Below the pieces are notes generated by a model. That model searched no databases and was not told the DNA's origin. It saw only the letters and a program-made list of their open reading frames with translations. Position numbers and translations under genes: made by a program. Of a DNA stretch of 64,000 nt, positions 36,349 through 45,428 are shown one piece after another. Location: positions 124,001 to 188,000 of the forward strand of contig NZ_JACXAF010000007.1 of assembly GCF_014773395.1 (NCBI RefSeq), read 5' to 3'. How positions within the stretch are numbered: the first letter of the stretch is position 1; the number at the start of each line of letters is the position of its first letter. Origin of the DNA: Neiella litorisoli (GTDB lineage: Bacteria > Pseudomonadota > Gammaproteobacteria > Enterobacterales > Neiellaceae).

Positions 36349-36717
36349 CTTTCTTAAAGTGGCCTTCCTAGCACAATTTTTCGCTTTTTTGATTCTCGTA
36401 GAAAATCTCAAATCTAGTCTTCTTGACAAGTGCCAAAATATCCTCGAATTTGATCTGCCTCATGACGCATATTTAGCATACTATGCATAACTGGTTGCCT
36501 ACATGCGGCTTCCACTTGATTGTCTTCGCGGGTCTTTCTCACCGCTGAGGTGCAGCTGCTGCTTAATTTTTGAAAGTTAACTACTCAAGCGAAACAAGGT
36601 AGTTCGAGAGTTGTTCAGGGTTAATGCGACTTTTAAGCGCAAAATCCTATTCACAGGAAGCCCTTATCTGCATTATTATGTAGAAAAATTACATAAATAT
36701 CTTAAATCGGGGGGAAC
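36349..36717. other. Intergenic region between tRNA-Arg and oadG
   Basis: About 370 bp with no credible protein gene. A consensus -35 TTGACA is at 36423-36428, with only a weak -10 (GAATTT at 36446-36451). It could be a promoter for oad or for a small RNA; this is not supported further. The GGGGGG run at about 36709-36714 is the oadG ribosome site. Confidence 0.4.
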
Positions 36718-36969
36718 ATGGCCGACCTGACCCATCTCTTAGCGGAAGCTGGCAACATCATGGCAATTGGCATGATTATCGTCTTCAGCTTTTTAAGCTT
36801 CTTGATCTTGTGCGTAAACAGTATGTCCAAGATCATCAATCAATACTTTCCTGATGCACCAGCACCAGCGAAGAGTAAACCAGCACCACCGAGTGCGGCG
36901 ACCTCTCCAGCTGTCTTGGCTGCTGTTGCTGCGGCGGTGCAGAAGCATCGCAACAACAAACAAGCATAA
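36718..36969 (+). CDS. oadG: Oxaloacetate decarboxylase sodium pump, gamma subunit
   Basis: An 83-residue membrane protein. One transmembrane segment at about residues 13-34 ([20 protein letters not shown]) is followed by an Ala/Pro-rich linker and a short basic tail (KHRNNKQA). The gamma subunit holds the alpha and beta subunits together. It is the first gene of oadGAB, with 29 bp to oadA. The ribosome site is GGGGGGAAC before the ATG. Confidence 0.92.
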   Translation: MADLTHLLAEAGNIMAIGMIIVFSFLSFLILCVNSMSKIINQYFPDAPAPAKSKPAPPSAATSPAVLAAVAAAVQKHRNNKQA

Positions 36970-36998
36970 ATTCGATTACAACAAAACGAGAACCAACT

Positions 36999-38786
36999 AT
37001 GAGCAAGCCATTAGCGATTACTGACGTGGTGCTGCGTGACGCCCATCAATCCCTGTTCGCAACCCGTATGCGTGTCGATGACATGCTGCCAATTGCCGAG
37101 AAGCTAGACAAAGTAGGATATTGGTCTGTTGAATCTTGGGGCGGGGCAACATTTGATTCATGCATCCGCTTCTTGGGCGAAGACCCTTGGGAGCGTCTGC
37201 GTCTGTTAAAAGAGGCGATGCCAAATACCAAGCACCAAATGCTGCTGCGTGGTCAGAACCTGTTGGGCTACCGCCACTACGCCGATGATGTGGTTGAGAA
37301 GTTTGTCGAGCGTGCTCACGCCAACGGTATGGATGTGTTCCGTATCTTTGATGCGATGAATGACCCGCGTAACTTCCAAACGGCGGTGAAAGCAGCCGTT
37401 CAAGTTGGCGCTCATGCTCAAGGTACCCTGTCTTACACCACTTCCGAATTTCATACCGAAGAAACATGGGTCAATCTGGCTCGTGAATTGGAAGACATGG
37501 GATGTCACTCGCTGTGTATCAAGGACATGGCGGGTCTGTTACGCCCATACGAAGCAGAGAGCTTAATTAAGGCGCTGAAAGCCGCTGTAGACGTGCCCAT
37601 TGCCTTGCACTGCCACGCCACTACAGGCTTGAGCTTGATGACCCATCAGAAAGCAATTGATGCGGGTGTTGATATGATCGACTCGGCGATCTCGTCAATG
37701 AGTATGACTTACGGCCACTCGCCAACAGAAACACTGGTTGCGGCCTTACAAGGCCAAGAGCGCGATACCGGTTTGGATCTGACTGCGCTACAGGAAATTG
37801 CCGCTTACTTCCGTGAAGTACGGAAGAAATATGCCAAATGGGAAGGTGCGCTCAAAGGCGTTGACTCGCGCATTCTGTTGGCTCAAGTCCCTGGCGGTAT
37901 GCTGACTAACATGGAAAGCCAGCTCAAAGATCAAAATGCTGGCGACCGGATTGACGAAGTGCTGGAAGAAATTCCCCGCGTTCGTAAAGACTTGGGTTAC
38001 ATCCCTCTGGTGACTCCAACCTCGCAAATCGTTGGTACGCAAGCTGTCATCAACGTGTTGATGGGCGAGCGCTACAAAAACATCACCAAAGAAGCCGCAG
38101 GCGTATTGAAAGGTGAGTATGGTAAAGCACCTGCTCCGGTTAATGCAGAGCTACAAGCTCGCGTACTTGACGGTGGAGAAGCAATTACTTGTCGTCCGGC
38201 TGACTTGATTGAAGACGAACTAGATTCGCTAGTCACCGAGCTGAAGGAAAAAGCGGCGGCAGAGAGCATTGAGCTGGCCAAAGATGAAATCGACGATGTG
38301 CTGACATACGCGTTGTTCCCACAAGTTGGTTTGAAATTCCTCAAAAACCGCAACAACCCAGATGCCTTTGAACCTGCGCCAGGTACTGAGCCTGAACCAG
38401 CGCCGGCTGCTGCCCCTGCGCCAGCCGCCGCAGGCACTGGTCCAAGCGTTTATTCGGTGAAAGTGCAAGGTCAGCAATTTGTTGTTGAAGTCGCTGAAGG
38501 CGGCGATATCAGCAGTATTGCCCCGGCAGCAGCTAGCGATGCCGCTCCTGCAGCTGCTGCGCCGACAGGAGCTGGTGAAGCCGTTGCCGCTCCTCTGGCT
38601 GGTAACATCTTCAAAGTAAATGTTGCACCAGGTGATGCAGTGAAGTCTGGTGATGTTATCTTAGTGCTCGAAGCGATGAAGATGGAAACCGAAGTTCGCG
38701 CGCCGCGCGATGGTCAAGTTGTCAGCGTTGATATCAAAGAAGGCGATTCAGTTGCTGTTGGCGACGCCTTGATATCGCTGGCATAA
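36999..38786 (+). CDS. oadA: Oxaloacetate decarboxylase, alpha subunit (biotin-carrying)
   Basis: A 595-residue carboxyltransferase that moves the carboxyl group from oxaloacetate to biotin. The N-terminal TIM barrel starts with [19 protein letters not shown] and has FDAMNDPRN and [10 protein letters not shown], with the metal-binding His pair in HCH. A long Pro/Ala linker at about residues 460-520 leads to the biotinyl domain, where the biotin Lys is in [11 protein letters not shown] about 35 residues from the end. It works with OadB and OadG to export sodium from the cytoplasm. Confidence 0.96.
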   Translation: MSKPLAITDVVLRDAHQSLFATRMRVDDMLPIAEKLDKVGYWSVESWGGATFDSCIRFLGEDPWERLRLLKEAMPNTKHQMLLRGQNLLGYRHYADDVVEKFVERAHANGMDVFRIFDAMNDPRNFQTAVKAAVQVGAHAQGTLSYTTSEFHTEETWVNLARELEDMGCHSLCIKDMAGLLRPYEAESLIKALKAAVDVPIALHCHATTGLSLMTHQKAIDAGVDMIDSAISSMSMTYGHSPTETLVAALQGQERDTGLDLTALQEIAAYFREVRKKYAKWEGALKGVDSRILLAQVPGGMLTNMESQLKDQNAGDRIDEVLEEIPRVRKDLGYIPLVTPTSQIVGTQAVINVLMGERYKNITKEAAGVLKGEYGKAPAPVNAELQARVLDGGEAITCRPADLIEDELDSLVTELKEKAAAESIELAKDEIDDVLTYALFPQVGLKFLKNRNNPDAFEPAPGTEPEPAPAAAPAPAAAGTGPSVYSVKVQGQQFVVEVAEGGDISSIAPAAASDAAPAAAAPTGAGEAVAAPLAGNIFKVNVAPGDAVKSGDVILVLEAMKMETEVRAPRDGQVVSVDIKEGDSVAVGDALISLA

Positions 38787-38798
38787 CAGGAGCAATTA

Positions 38799-39929
38799 AT
38801 GGAAGCGTTGCATACACTTTGGCTCGATACTGGTATTGCCAACTTTACTGGCGGCCAGTTGGTGATGATAGCCGTTGGCCTGTTGTTGTTGTATCTGGCC
38901 ATCTCGAAAAACTTCGAGCCGCTGTTGTTACTGCCTATCGGCTTTGGTGCCATTCTAGCGAATACCCCGGTTGCTGGTTTTACCGAACCTGGCGGTATTC
39001 TCTATTACATCTTTGAAATCGGGGTTAAGACCGGTGTGTTCCCACTGTTCATTTTTATGGGCGTGGGCGCAATGACCGACTTTGGTGCCTTAATTGCGAA
39101 TCCGAAAACGCTGTTGCTTGGTGCAGCCGCTCAGTTTGGTATTTTTGCCACCCTGTTTGGCGCTATTGCATTGAATGTCATCCCAGGCTTTGAGTTCAGT
39201 CTGCAAGATGCGGCGGCAATTTCGATTATTGGTGGTGCCGACGGGCCCACGGCGATTTTCGTCGCATCCCGTTTATCGCCTGATTTGCTTGGCGCCATCG
39301 CCGTGGCAGCTTACTCATATATGGCACTGGTACCGATTATCCAGCCGCCAATCATGAAGGCGTTAACCTCAGAAAAAGAACGTCAGATCCCAATGGGTCA
39401 ATTACGTGCCGTATCGAAGAAAGAGAAGATCGTCTTCCCACTGGCAGTTTTGGCGCTGGCGATTTTGTTCTTGCCTGCATCGGCGCCACTGGTTGGTATG
39501 TTCTGCTTGGGCAACTTGATGAAAGAGTCTGGCGTGGTCGATCGATTATCGAAGGCTGCTCAGAATGAAATCATCAACATTGTCACCATCATGCTTGGTT
39601 TGGCTGTTGGCTCTAAGCTCTCGGCTGAATCTTTCCTGAGTGTTGAAACTTTGGGGATTCTGGCATTGGGCGCAGTGGCATTCTCAATTGGTACGGCTTC
39701 CGGTGTGATCATGGCTAAGATCATGAGCCGTATGACTGGCGGTAAGATCAACCCATTGATCGGTGCGGCAGGTGTTTCTGCGGTACCAATGGCTGCGCGA
39801 GTGGTGAACAAAGTTGGTTTAGAAGCCAATCCTCACAACTTCTTGCTAATGCATGCCATGGGCCCAAACGTTGCTGGCGTACTGGGCTCCGCGGTGGCGG
39901 CTGGTGTGCTGCTGGCGTTGGTTGGCTAG
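38799..39929 (+). CDS. oadB: Oxaloacetate decarboxylase sodium pump, beta subunit
   Basis: A 376-residue integral membrane protein that decarboxylates biotin-bound CO2 and moves sodium ions out. Landmarks are [14 protein letters not shown], the conserved [15 protein letters not shown] with the sodium-linked Asp, and [10 protein letters not shown] with [19 protein letters not shown] near the end. It begins 12 bp after oadA with AGGAG upstream, and ends at a strong terminator. The whole operon is intact. Confidence 0.96.
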   Translation: MEALHTLWLDTGIANFTGGQLVMIAVGLLLLYLAISKNFEPLLLLPIGFGAILANTPVAGFTEPGGILYYIFEIGVKTGVFPLFIFMGVGAMTDFGALIANPKTLLLGAAAQFGIFATLFGAIALNVIPGFEFSLQDAAAISIIGGADGPTAIFVASRLSPDLLGAIAVAAYSYMALVPIIQPPIMKALTSEKERQIPMGQLRAVSKKEKIVFPLAVLALAILFLPASAPLVGMFCLGNLMKESGVVDRLSKAAQNEIINIVTIMLGLAVGSKLSAESFLSVETLGILALGAVAFSIGTASGVIMAKIMSRMTGGKINPLIGAAGVSAVPMAARVVNKVGLEANPHNFLLMHAMGPNVAGVLGSAVAAGVLLALVG

Positions 39930-39948
39930 ATACTTAGGTTCAATGACA

Positions 39949-39973
39949 AAAGGCTGCTTCGGCAGCCTTTTTT
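39949..39973 (+). terminator. Rho-independent terminator after oadB
   Basis: Stem AAAGGCTGC (39949-39957) / GCAGCCTTT (39962-39970), loop TTCG, then TTT. Confidence 0.92.
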
Positions 39974-39993
39974 AATGCCAGCACGGGCCGGTA

Positions 39994-40161
39994 TTACTGC
40001 ATAAACCACATGATGAAGGTTAAGACCAAGCCGAAGGTGCCGCAAAAGGCAAAAATCATATAGAAGCCTTTAGCACCTTGTTTGACCGTCAGACCGTGGT
40101 AGTTAAGAAACAACCACCACAACGCCGATAACACCAGTGGGACTAGAAAAAGTCGAGTCAT
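39994..40161 (-). CDS. Small membrane protein of 55 residues
   Basis: A short open frame not long enough for most gene callers. It begins MTRLFLVPLVLSALWWLFLN and ends IMWFMQ. AGAGGA lies 4 nt before the ATG. Two hydrophobic segments (residues about 4-19 and 32-54) flank a short polar loop with HGLTVKQGAKG, so both ends are likely on the same side of the inner membrane. It lies 12 bp downstream of the symporter gene on the same strand, so co-transcription is likely. No function is assigned; a role linked to the symporter is only a guess. Confidence 0.7.
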   Translation of the reverse strand: MTRLFLVPLVLSALWWLFLNYHGLTVKQGAKGFYMIFAFCGTFGLVLTFIMWFMQ

Positions 40162-40173
40162 AACATCCTCTTA

Positions 40174-41418
40174 TTATGATGCCTGAGCAGTCACTTGCTC
40201 AGGAGCGTCTTGTGCCATTAAGCCTTCTTGACGGCCGATTGCCAGCGCCACTACGGCATCACCTGTGACATTGGTAGTGGTACGCATCATATCGATAATC
40301 CGATCGATGGCGGCAATAAAGGCGATGCCTTCTAGCGGTAAACCGACTGCATTCAATGTGACCGTCAGCATCACCATGGCAGAGCCGGGAACGCCAGCGG
40401 TTCCGACCGATGCCAGTACCGCTGTGGCCATAATCAATGCGTATTCGCCCGCGCCCAGTGGAATACCATAGAGCTGAGCAATAAATACCGCCGAAATTGC
40501 CGGATATATACCACCACAGCCGTCCATATTAATGGTAGCTCCTAATGGCAATACGAAGCTGGCATATTGCTTTGAAACGCCAAGATTTTCTGTCACGCAC
40601 TGAGTGGTAACGGGCAAGGTGCCGTAACTGCTGGATGACGAGTAGGCAACGAGCTGGGCGGGGAAAATACCGCGGAAAAACCGCACCGGCGACATTCGCC
40701 CCAGCCACTTCACAATGCTGCCATAAACCAACAGCATGTGAATCAAGCACGCTGCATAAATCGCGCCGACAAACTTCAGTAGTGGCACAACCGCCTCAAA
40801 GCCAAAACTACCAAACATCCAAGCAATCAAGCCGAAAACACCAAATGGGGTTAGCTCCATGACATAGCGGGTGATCTGGAACATGACCTCGGCGCCACTG
40901 GTTATAGTGGCTTTGAGTGCTTGTGCTTTGTCGCCCACGGTATTGATGGCAATACCGACCAAGATGGCGAAGAACAAGACTTGCAGAATATTGCCTTCGG
41001 CCATGGCGGCAATCGGATTGCGGGGAATGATATCAATCAGCACTTGAGCGGCAGTGGGGATATTACGCTCTTTGACGGTATCGGCGGCAATCAACTGTAG
41101 GCCGCTGCCTAAATCAAAACTTAGCGCAATAGTCAGTCCCAATGCCGAAGCAATGAAGGCGGTGGTGAGGAATAATCCGACTGTTTTGACGCCTATTCGG
41201 CCTAAGTTCTTACCTGTGTATGAGGTTAGCGCGACCACCAAGGTGCAGAACACCAGCGGGACAATCAACATGCGAATGGCGTTGATAAATAGGTCGCCGA
41301 GCGGTTTGACGATGACCGCTTGCTCTTGAAGCAATAAACCCGTTGCGGCGCCGAGGACAAAACCGGCAAGCACTCGTTGCCAGAATGGGATGGCGAACCA
41401 AATTGCAAAAATCTTCAT
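40174..41418 (-). CDS. Dicarboxylate/amino acid:cation symporter (DAACS family)
   Basis: A 414-residue inner-membrane transporter. The family hallmarks are the serine-rich SSSSYGTLPVTTQCV, the GATINMDGCGG motif of the NMDG type, and RTTTNVTGDAVVALAIG, where transport substrate is bound in GltP/DctA. MLIVPLVFCTLV near residue 50 also fits. It takes up glutamate, aspartate or C4-dicarboxylates with sodium or protons; which one cannot be told from sequence reading. The 55-residue membrane protein follows on the same strand. Confidence 0.92.
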   Translation of the reverse strand: MKIFAIWFAIPFWQRVLAGFVLGAATGLLLQEQAVIVKPLGDLFINAIRMLIVPLVFCTLVVALTSYTGKNLGRIGVKTVGLFLTTAFIASALGLTIALSFDLGSGLQLIAADTVKERNIPTAAQVLIDIIPRNPIAAMAEGNILQVLFFAILVGIAINTVGDKAQALKATITSGAEVMFQITRYVMELTPFGVFGLIAWMFGSFGFEAVVPLLKFVGAIYAACLIHMLLVYGSIVKWLGRMSPVRFFRGIFPAQLVAYSSSSSYGTLPVTTQCVTENLGVSKQYASFVLPLGATINMDGCGGIYPAISAVFIAQLYGIPLGAGEYALIMATAVLASVGTAGVPGSAMVMLTVTLNAVGLPLEGIAFIAAIDRIIDMMRTTTNVTGDAVVALAIGRQEGLMAQDAPEQVTAQAS

Positions 41419-41496
41419 GAATATCAGTTTATCTTATTGTTCAGCCGAGTATCCTATCGATTATCGCGCGTTCGTCCCAACAAGGTAAACCTGAGG

Positions 41497-42456
41497 ATGC
41501 TAAATTATTGCCGGATCGATTTGACCCACTTTGGTGGCGTCGACGGCCTCAAGCTGACCCACCAGCCAAAACCAGCACTGTCTACCGGACAAGTCTTACT
41601 TAATATTCACTATTCAGGGTTAAACCCGATCGATGCTAAAACCCGCGCAGGTTTGGGCTGGGCTGCTCAGCAAAATGCCGACAAGCTGCCATGGGTTCCT
41701 GGCTATGATGCGGCAGGCCAAATTACCGCGGTTGCTGAAGGGGTTGATGAAGCGTGGTTGGGCAAACCGGTGTGCGGCATGCTTGGATTTCCGTTGCAAG
41801 GTGGCTGCTATAGCTCGATGCGGGCGACTGATCTTAATGAATTACTCGAAGTACCCAAAGGGGTTCACCTAGCGCAAGCTGCCGCCTTGCCGTTGGCTGG
41901 TTTAACTGCTCATCAGGCGTTGTTTGAGCACGGCAAAGCGAAATCTGGTGAGCGAGTTGTGATCTTGGGGGCGTCAGGTGGCGTTGGTCATATTGCTTTG
42001 CAACTAGCTGTTGCTGCCGGGTGTGAGGTTATTGCAGTGGCATCTGCTGAGCGCAAAGCGCTGCTTGAGCGACTCGGTGCCGCTCAGATCTGCGACTACA
42101 ATAGCGATTGGTTAGCTGCAACGGCGGGTTGTGCCGATCTGCTTTTAGACTTTGCAGGCGGAGATGCCGGAATTGCCGCGTTGTCGACGGTTCGCGCTAA
42201 TGGCCGGGTGGTGACCTTGCCAACTGTGACTGCCGAGGCTGTCATACAAACGGCGCAAGCCGCAGGTCTGCAGGCGACTGGCATGCTGATCCATCAAGAC
42301 ACCGAAGCATTACAACACTTGTTACAACTTGTTGCTGCTCAAAAACTTACCATTGAAGTCGAGTCTTGCTACCCTGCGGGATCTGTTGCCGATGCTCACC
42401 AACACCTTGAACAAGGACATGTTTGCGGCAAGTTGCTACTTAATTGGTGTCAGTAA
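41497..42456 (+). CDS. Zinc-independent MDR-family quinone oxidoreductase
   Basis: A protein of about 319 residues, of the medium-chain dehydrogenase/reductase family. The start at 41497 (MLNYCRIDLTHFGGVDGL) is chosen over a longer frame from 41377, which overlaps the divergent symporter gene. Landmarks are SGLNPIDAKTRAG, PWVPGYDAAGQI, and the dinucleotide-binding GASGGVGHIALQLA, which fits NADPH. Zinc ligands are absent, as in quinone oxidoreductases. The substrate is unknown. Confidence 0.88.
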   Translation: MLNYCRIDLTHFGGVDGLKLTHQPKPALSTGQVLLNIHYSGLNPIDAKTRAGLGWAAQQNADKLPWVPGYDAAGQITAVAEGVDEAWLGKPVCGMLGFPLQGGCYSSMRATDLNELLEVPKGVHLAQAAALPLAGLTAHQALFEHGKAKSGERVVILGASGGVGHIALQLAVAAGCEVIAVASAERKALLERLGAAQICDYNSDWLAATAGCADLLLDFAGGDAGIAALSTVRANGRVVTLPTVTAEAVIQTAQAAGLQATGMLIHQDTEALQHLLQLVAAQKLTIEVESCYPAGSVADAHQHLEQGHVCGKLLLNWCQ

Positions 42457-42522
42457 CACGCTCTGGTAAAGGCCCTCGCGGTGTCGCTAATCAAAGGTGC
42501 CACCGCAACATAAGGATATTCG

Positions 42523-45366
42523 ATGATTAGAAAACTGATAATTGCTTTGTCACTGATCACTTTAGTGAGTTGCTCAGTGGCTGAACGTGCGCCCTCCGCG
42601 CCTGCAGGTGTCAACTGGGTAGAAAGTCACGCCCCAGCGCAGGGTGAATTAGGTATTAGTTACGACAAGTTTACCTTGGACAATGGCCTGACGGTGATCC
42701 TGCATGAGGACGATTCTGATCCGTTAGTCCATGTCAATGTCACTTATCATGTCGGCTCTGCCCGTGAAGAGCCGGGCATGTCCGGTTTCGCGCACTTTTT
42801 TGAGCACATGATGTTCCAAGGCTCAGTTCATGCGCCAAATGATCTCCACACGAAATTGGTCGATGCCATGGGCGGTGAGCTCAATGGCGGTACCAATAGT
42901 GACACCACTAAGTACTACAACACCGTACCGGCCAACGAGTTAGAAAAGATTTTGTGGCTGGAAGCCGATCGGATGGCATTTGTCTTACCCGCCGTCACTC
43001 AAGAAAAATTTGAGGTACAGCGCGCCACGGTCAAAAACGAGCGAGCCCAGCGCTACGATAACGCGCCGTATGGCTTGGTTTGGGAAACCACTGGGCGGGC
43101 ATTGTACAACCCAGAACATCCTTACTCTTGGCCGACAATCGGTTATGTCGATGATCTCAATCGAGTCACCCTGAACGATCTCAAAGCCTTCTTCCTGCGT
43201 TGGTATGGCCCCAATAATGCGACGTTGGTGATTGCCGGCGATTTTGATAAGCAGCAGACTCTCGCTTGGGTCAAAAAGTATTTTGGTGATATTCCGGCTG
43301 GGCCGGCGGTCGAGAAAGATGACAAACAAGTGGTTAGCCTCGATGCCGACCGCTATGTCACTTTGCCCGACAACATCCACTTGCCATTGTTGCAGCTGAC
43401 ATTCCCTACGGTTTACGTTCAGCATCCTGACGAAGCGCCACTGGATTTTCTGTCGCAAATCATTGGCGATGGCAAAACCAGCTTGCTCTACGAGACACTC
43501 GTAAAAAGTGGTATTGCCGTACAGGTTGGCGCATCCCACCCGTGTCAGGAGCTAGCGTGTACCTTTAGTATTTACGCAGTGGTCAATCCGGCATCGGGCC
43601 GAACCTTGGCTGATGTCGAAGCCATTATTCGCGATACCTTAGCACAATGGCAGCAGCAGCCTGTCGATGCTGCAACCCTAGAAAAATTCCAACGCATGTT
43701 CAAAGCCGGCACTATTTTTGGTCTTGAGCGTGTTGCCGGTAAAGCGAGTCAACTGGCTTCGGGGGAAACCTTCTTCGGTCGCCCTGATAATATCGCCTAT
43801 GACTTAGCTCGCTATGGTGCGGTCACCGAAGCGGATATTAAGCGCGTCTATCAGCAGTACATTGCCAGCCAACATGCGGTGGTGCTGAGTGTGGTCCCCC
43901 ATGGCGCCGAGGCCTTGGCAGCTAAACCGGCCAATTACCCATTGCCTGAACCGCAAGGGCCGCAACCCGAGCAACTGGTGACAACCGATGTGGTTGCGCC
44001 TGAGGTGAACAGCGCTTTCGATCGCTTTGTTGAACCATCCACTGGCGCGCCGATTAGTATCGATATGCCGCAATCGTGGCAGTTTGAGCTGAGCAACGGT
44101 ATCGAAGTTAAAGGCATTTCGACCAATGAGATCCCAACGGTATCGATTTTACTCAATATTGAAGGTGGTCCGTTGCTTGACCCAGCAGGTAAAGAAGGGC
44201 TGGCAGCACTCACTGCGGCGATGATGAATGAATCGACGCAACAACGAAGCACCGAGCAGCTAGCCGATGCCATTGAAAGCTTGGGCAGCCGGATCTCGTT
44301 CAGCTCTGGTGGTCGTTCGACCCAGGTTTCAGTTTCTAGCTTGATTGAGTTCTTGCCTGAAACGCTTGCTTTGGTTGAAGAAATGCTGACCCAGCCGGGT
44401 TTCAAACAAGCTGATTTTCATCGCTTAAAACAGCAGACCATGCAGTTTTTGCAACACGCCAGCAAAGATCCTAAATCGATAGCGGCTAATACCAAGCGGC
44501 AGCTCCTGTGGGGCAAAGACACGCGCTTGGGTGTCGCCGACGGCGGTACGCTGGCGTCAGTTGAGGGTATTACCCTCGACGATGTTAAAGCCTTCTATCA
44601 AGCCAACTATTCAAGCGCGATGGCTCAAGCCGTGGTTGTTGGCAATGTCAGTCAAGCCGATGCCAAGCAGTCACTGCAGTGGTTGCAATCTTGGTCGGGC
44701 GACCCCATAACGCTTCCAGCAGCAACTGAAGGAGTGACTCAGCATCAAGGCCAGATCATTCTGGTCGATCATCCTGAAGCGGCTCAGGCGGTGATGATTG
44801 TTGGCCGTGCGGCACCGCCGTTTGATGCCACTGGTACTCAGTTCAAGCTGGGGTTGGTGAATTATCCGTTGGGAGCCAGCTTTACTAGCCGTGCGAATCA
44901 GTTGCTGCGAGAGCAAAAAGGCTACACTTACGGCGCTTTTTCACGGTTTGCTGGTGGCAAGCAACAAGGCAATTTCAGCTTGTCAGCCGATTTGCTGCAA
45001 CAAGCCACCGGCCAAGCGGTCGTTGATACTATCGAACTATTAACGGCTTATTCCGAGCAGGGGCCAACGGTGCAAGAGGTTGCCACCATGCGCAGTGCGG
45101 TGACCCAAGGCGAAGCTTTGGTTTATGAGTCTGCTGGGCAAAAAGCATCATTGCTCCGACGGATCCAACAGTTCAATTTGGCTGATGATTTTCCGGCGCA
45201 GCAACAGCAAATTATTGCTTCTATCGAGCAGCAAGAGCTGCAACAGTTAGCGAAGCAATGGTTAGATCCAATGACCATGTGGGTACTGATTGTTGCCAAT
45301 GCCGATAGCGTTAAGGCTGATTTAGAAGCCATCGAGGGGTGGACGGTAACCACCTGGGCGCCATAA
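42523..45366 (+). CDS. M16-family zinc metalloprotease lipoprotein
   Basis: A 947-residue periplasmic or membrane-anchored peptidase. The signal ends in LVSCS, a lipobox. The inverted zinc motif HFFEHMMFQG (HxxEH, about residues 91-95) is in the N-terminal half and a downstream Glu near residue 170 completes the site. The C-terminal half (from about 505) is a second M16 module without an HxxEH motif, ending in a module with the usual RxxxY-type region (REQKGYTYGAFSRF). It degrades peptides. The stop is 62 bp before gshA. Confidence 0.92.
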   Translation: MIRKLIIALSLITLVSCSVAERAPSAPAGVNWVESHAPAQGELGISYDKFTLDNGLTVILHEDDSDPLVHVNVTYHVGSAREEPGMSGFAHFFEHMMFQGSVHAPNDLHTKLVDAMGGELNGGTNSDTTKYYNTVPANELEKILWLEADRMAFVLPAVTQEKFEVQRATVKNERAQRYDNAPYGLVWETTGRALYNPEHPYSWPTIGYVDDLNRVTLNDLKAFFLRWYGPNNATLVIAGDFDKQQTLAWVKKYFGDIPAGPAVEKDDKQVVSLDADRYVTLPDNIHLPLLQLTFPTVYVQHPDEAPLDFLSQIIGDGKTSLLYETLVKSGIAVQVGASHPCQELACTFSIYAVVNPASGRTLADVEAIIRDTLAQWQQQPVDAATLEKFQRMFKAGTIFGLERVAGKASQLASGETFFGRPDNIAYDLARYGAVTEADIKRVYQQYIASQHAVVLSVVPHGAEALAAKPANYPLPEPQGPQPEQLVTTDVVAPEVNSAFDRFVEPSTGAPISIDMPQSWQFELSNGIEVKGISTNEIPTVSILLNIEGGPLLDPAGKEGLAALTAAMMNESTQQRSTEQLADAIESLGSRISFSSGGRSTQVSVSSLIEFLPETLALVEEMLTQPGFKQADFHRLKQQTMQFLQHASKDPKSIAANTKRQLLWGKDTRLGVADGGTLASVEGITLDDVKAFYQANYSSAMAQAVVVGNVSQADAKQSLQWLQSWSGDPITLPAATEGVTQHQGQIILVDHPEAAQAVMIVGRAAPPFDATGTQFKLGLVNYPLGASFTSRANQLLREQKGYTYGAFSRFAGGKQQGNFSLSADLLQQATGQAVVDTIELLTAYSEQGPTVQEVATMRSAVTQGEALVYESAGQKASLLRRIQQFNLADDFPAQQQQIIASIEQQELQQLAKQWLDPMTMWVLIVANADSVKADLEAIEGWTVTTWAP

Positions 45367-45428
45367 CAACAACTGATAAAGGCCACCGACCATCAGGTTT
45401 GTGGCCATCACTTAATTAGGAAAAAAAG

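Noticed and set aside
35537-36349. Minus-strand frames encoding MADAGGFEPPTAWFVARYS and similar peptides
   Set aside because: These are the antisense of tRNA-Ser and tRNA-Arg genes, a well-known false gene pattern. They run across real tRNA genes and csrA.
36181-36363. CRISPR-like repeats around 35981-36363
   Set aside because: The repeats are three full tRNA-Arg genes, not short direct repeats.
36230-36490. Plus-strand frame of 86 codons across tRNA-Arg copy 3
   Set aside because: It covers a full tRNA gene and has no ribosome site; the peptide is the translated tRNA.
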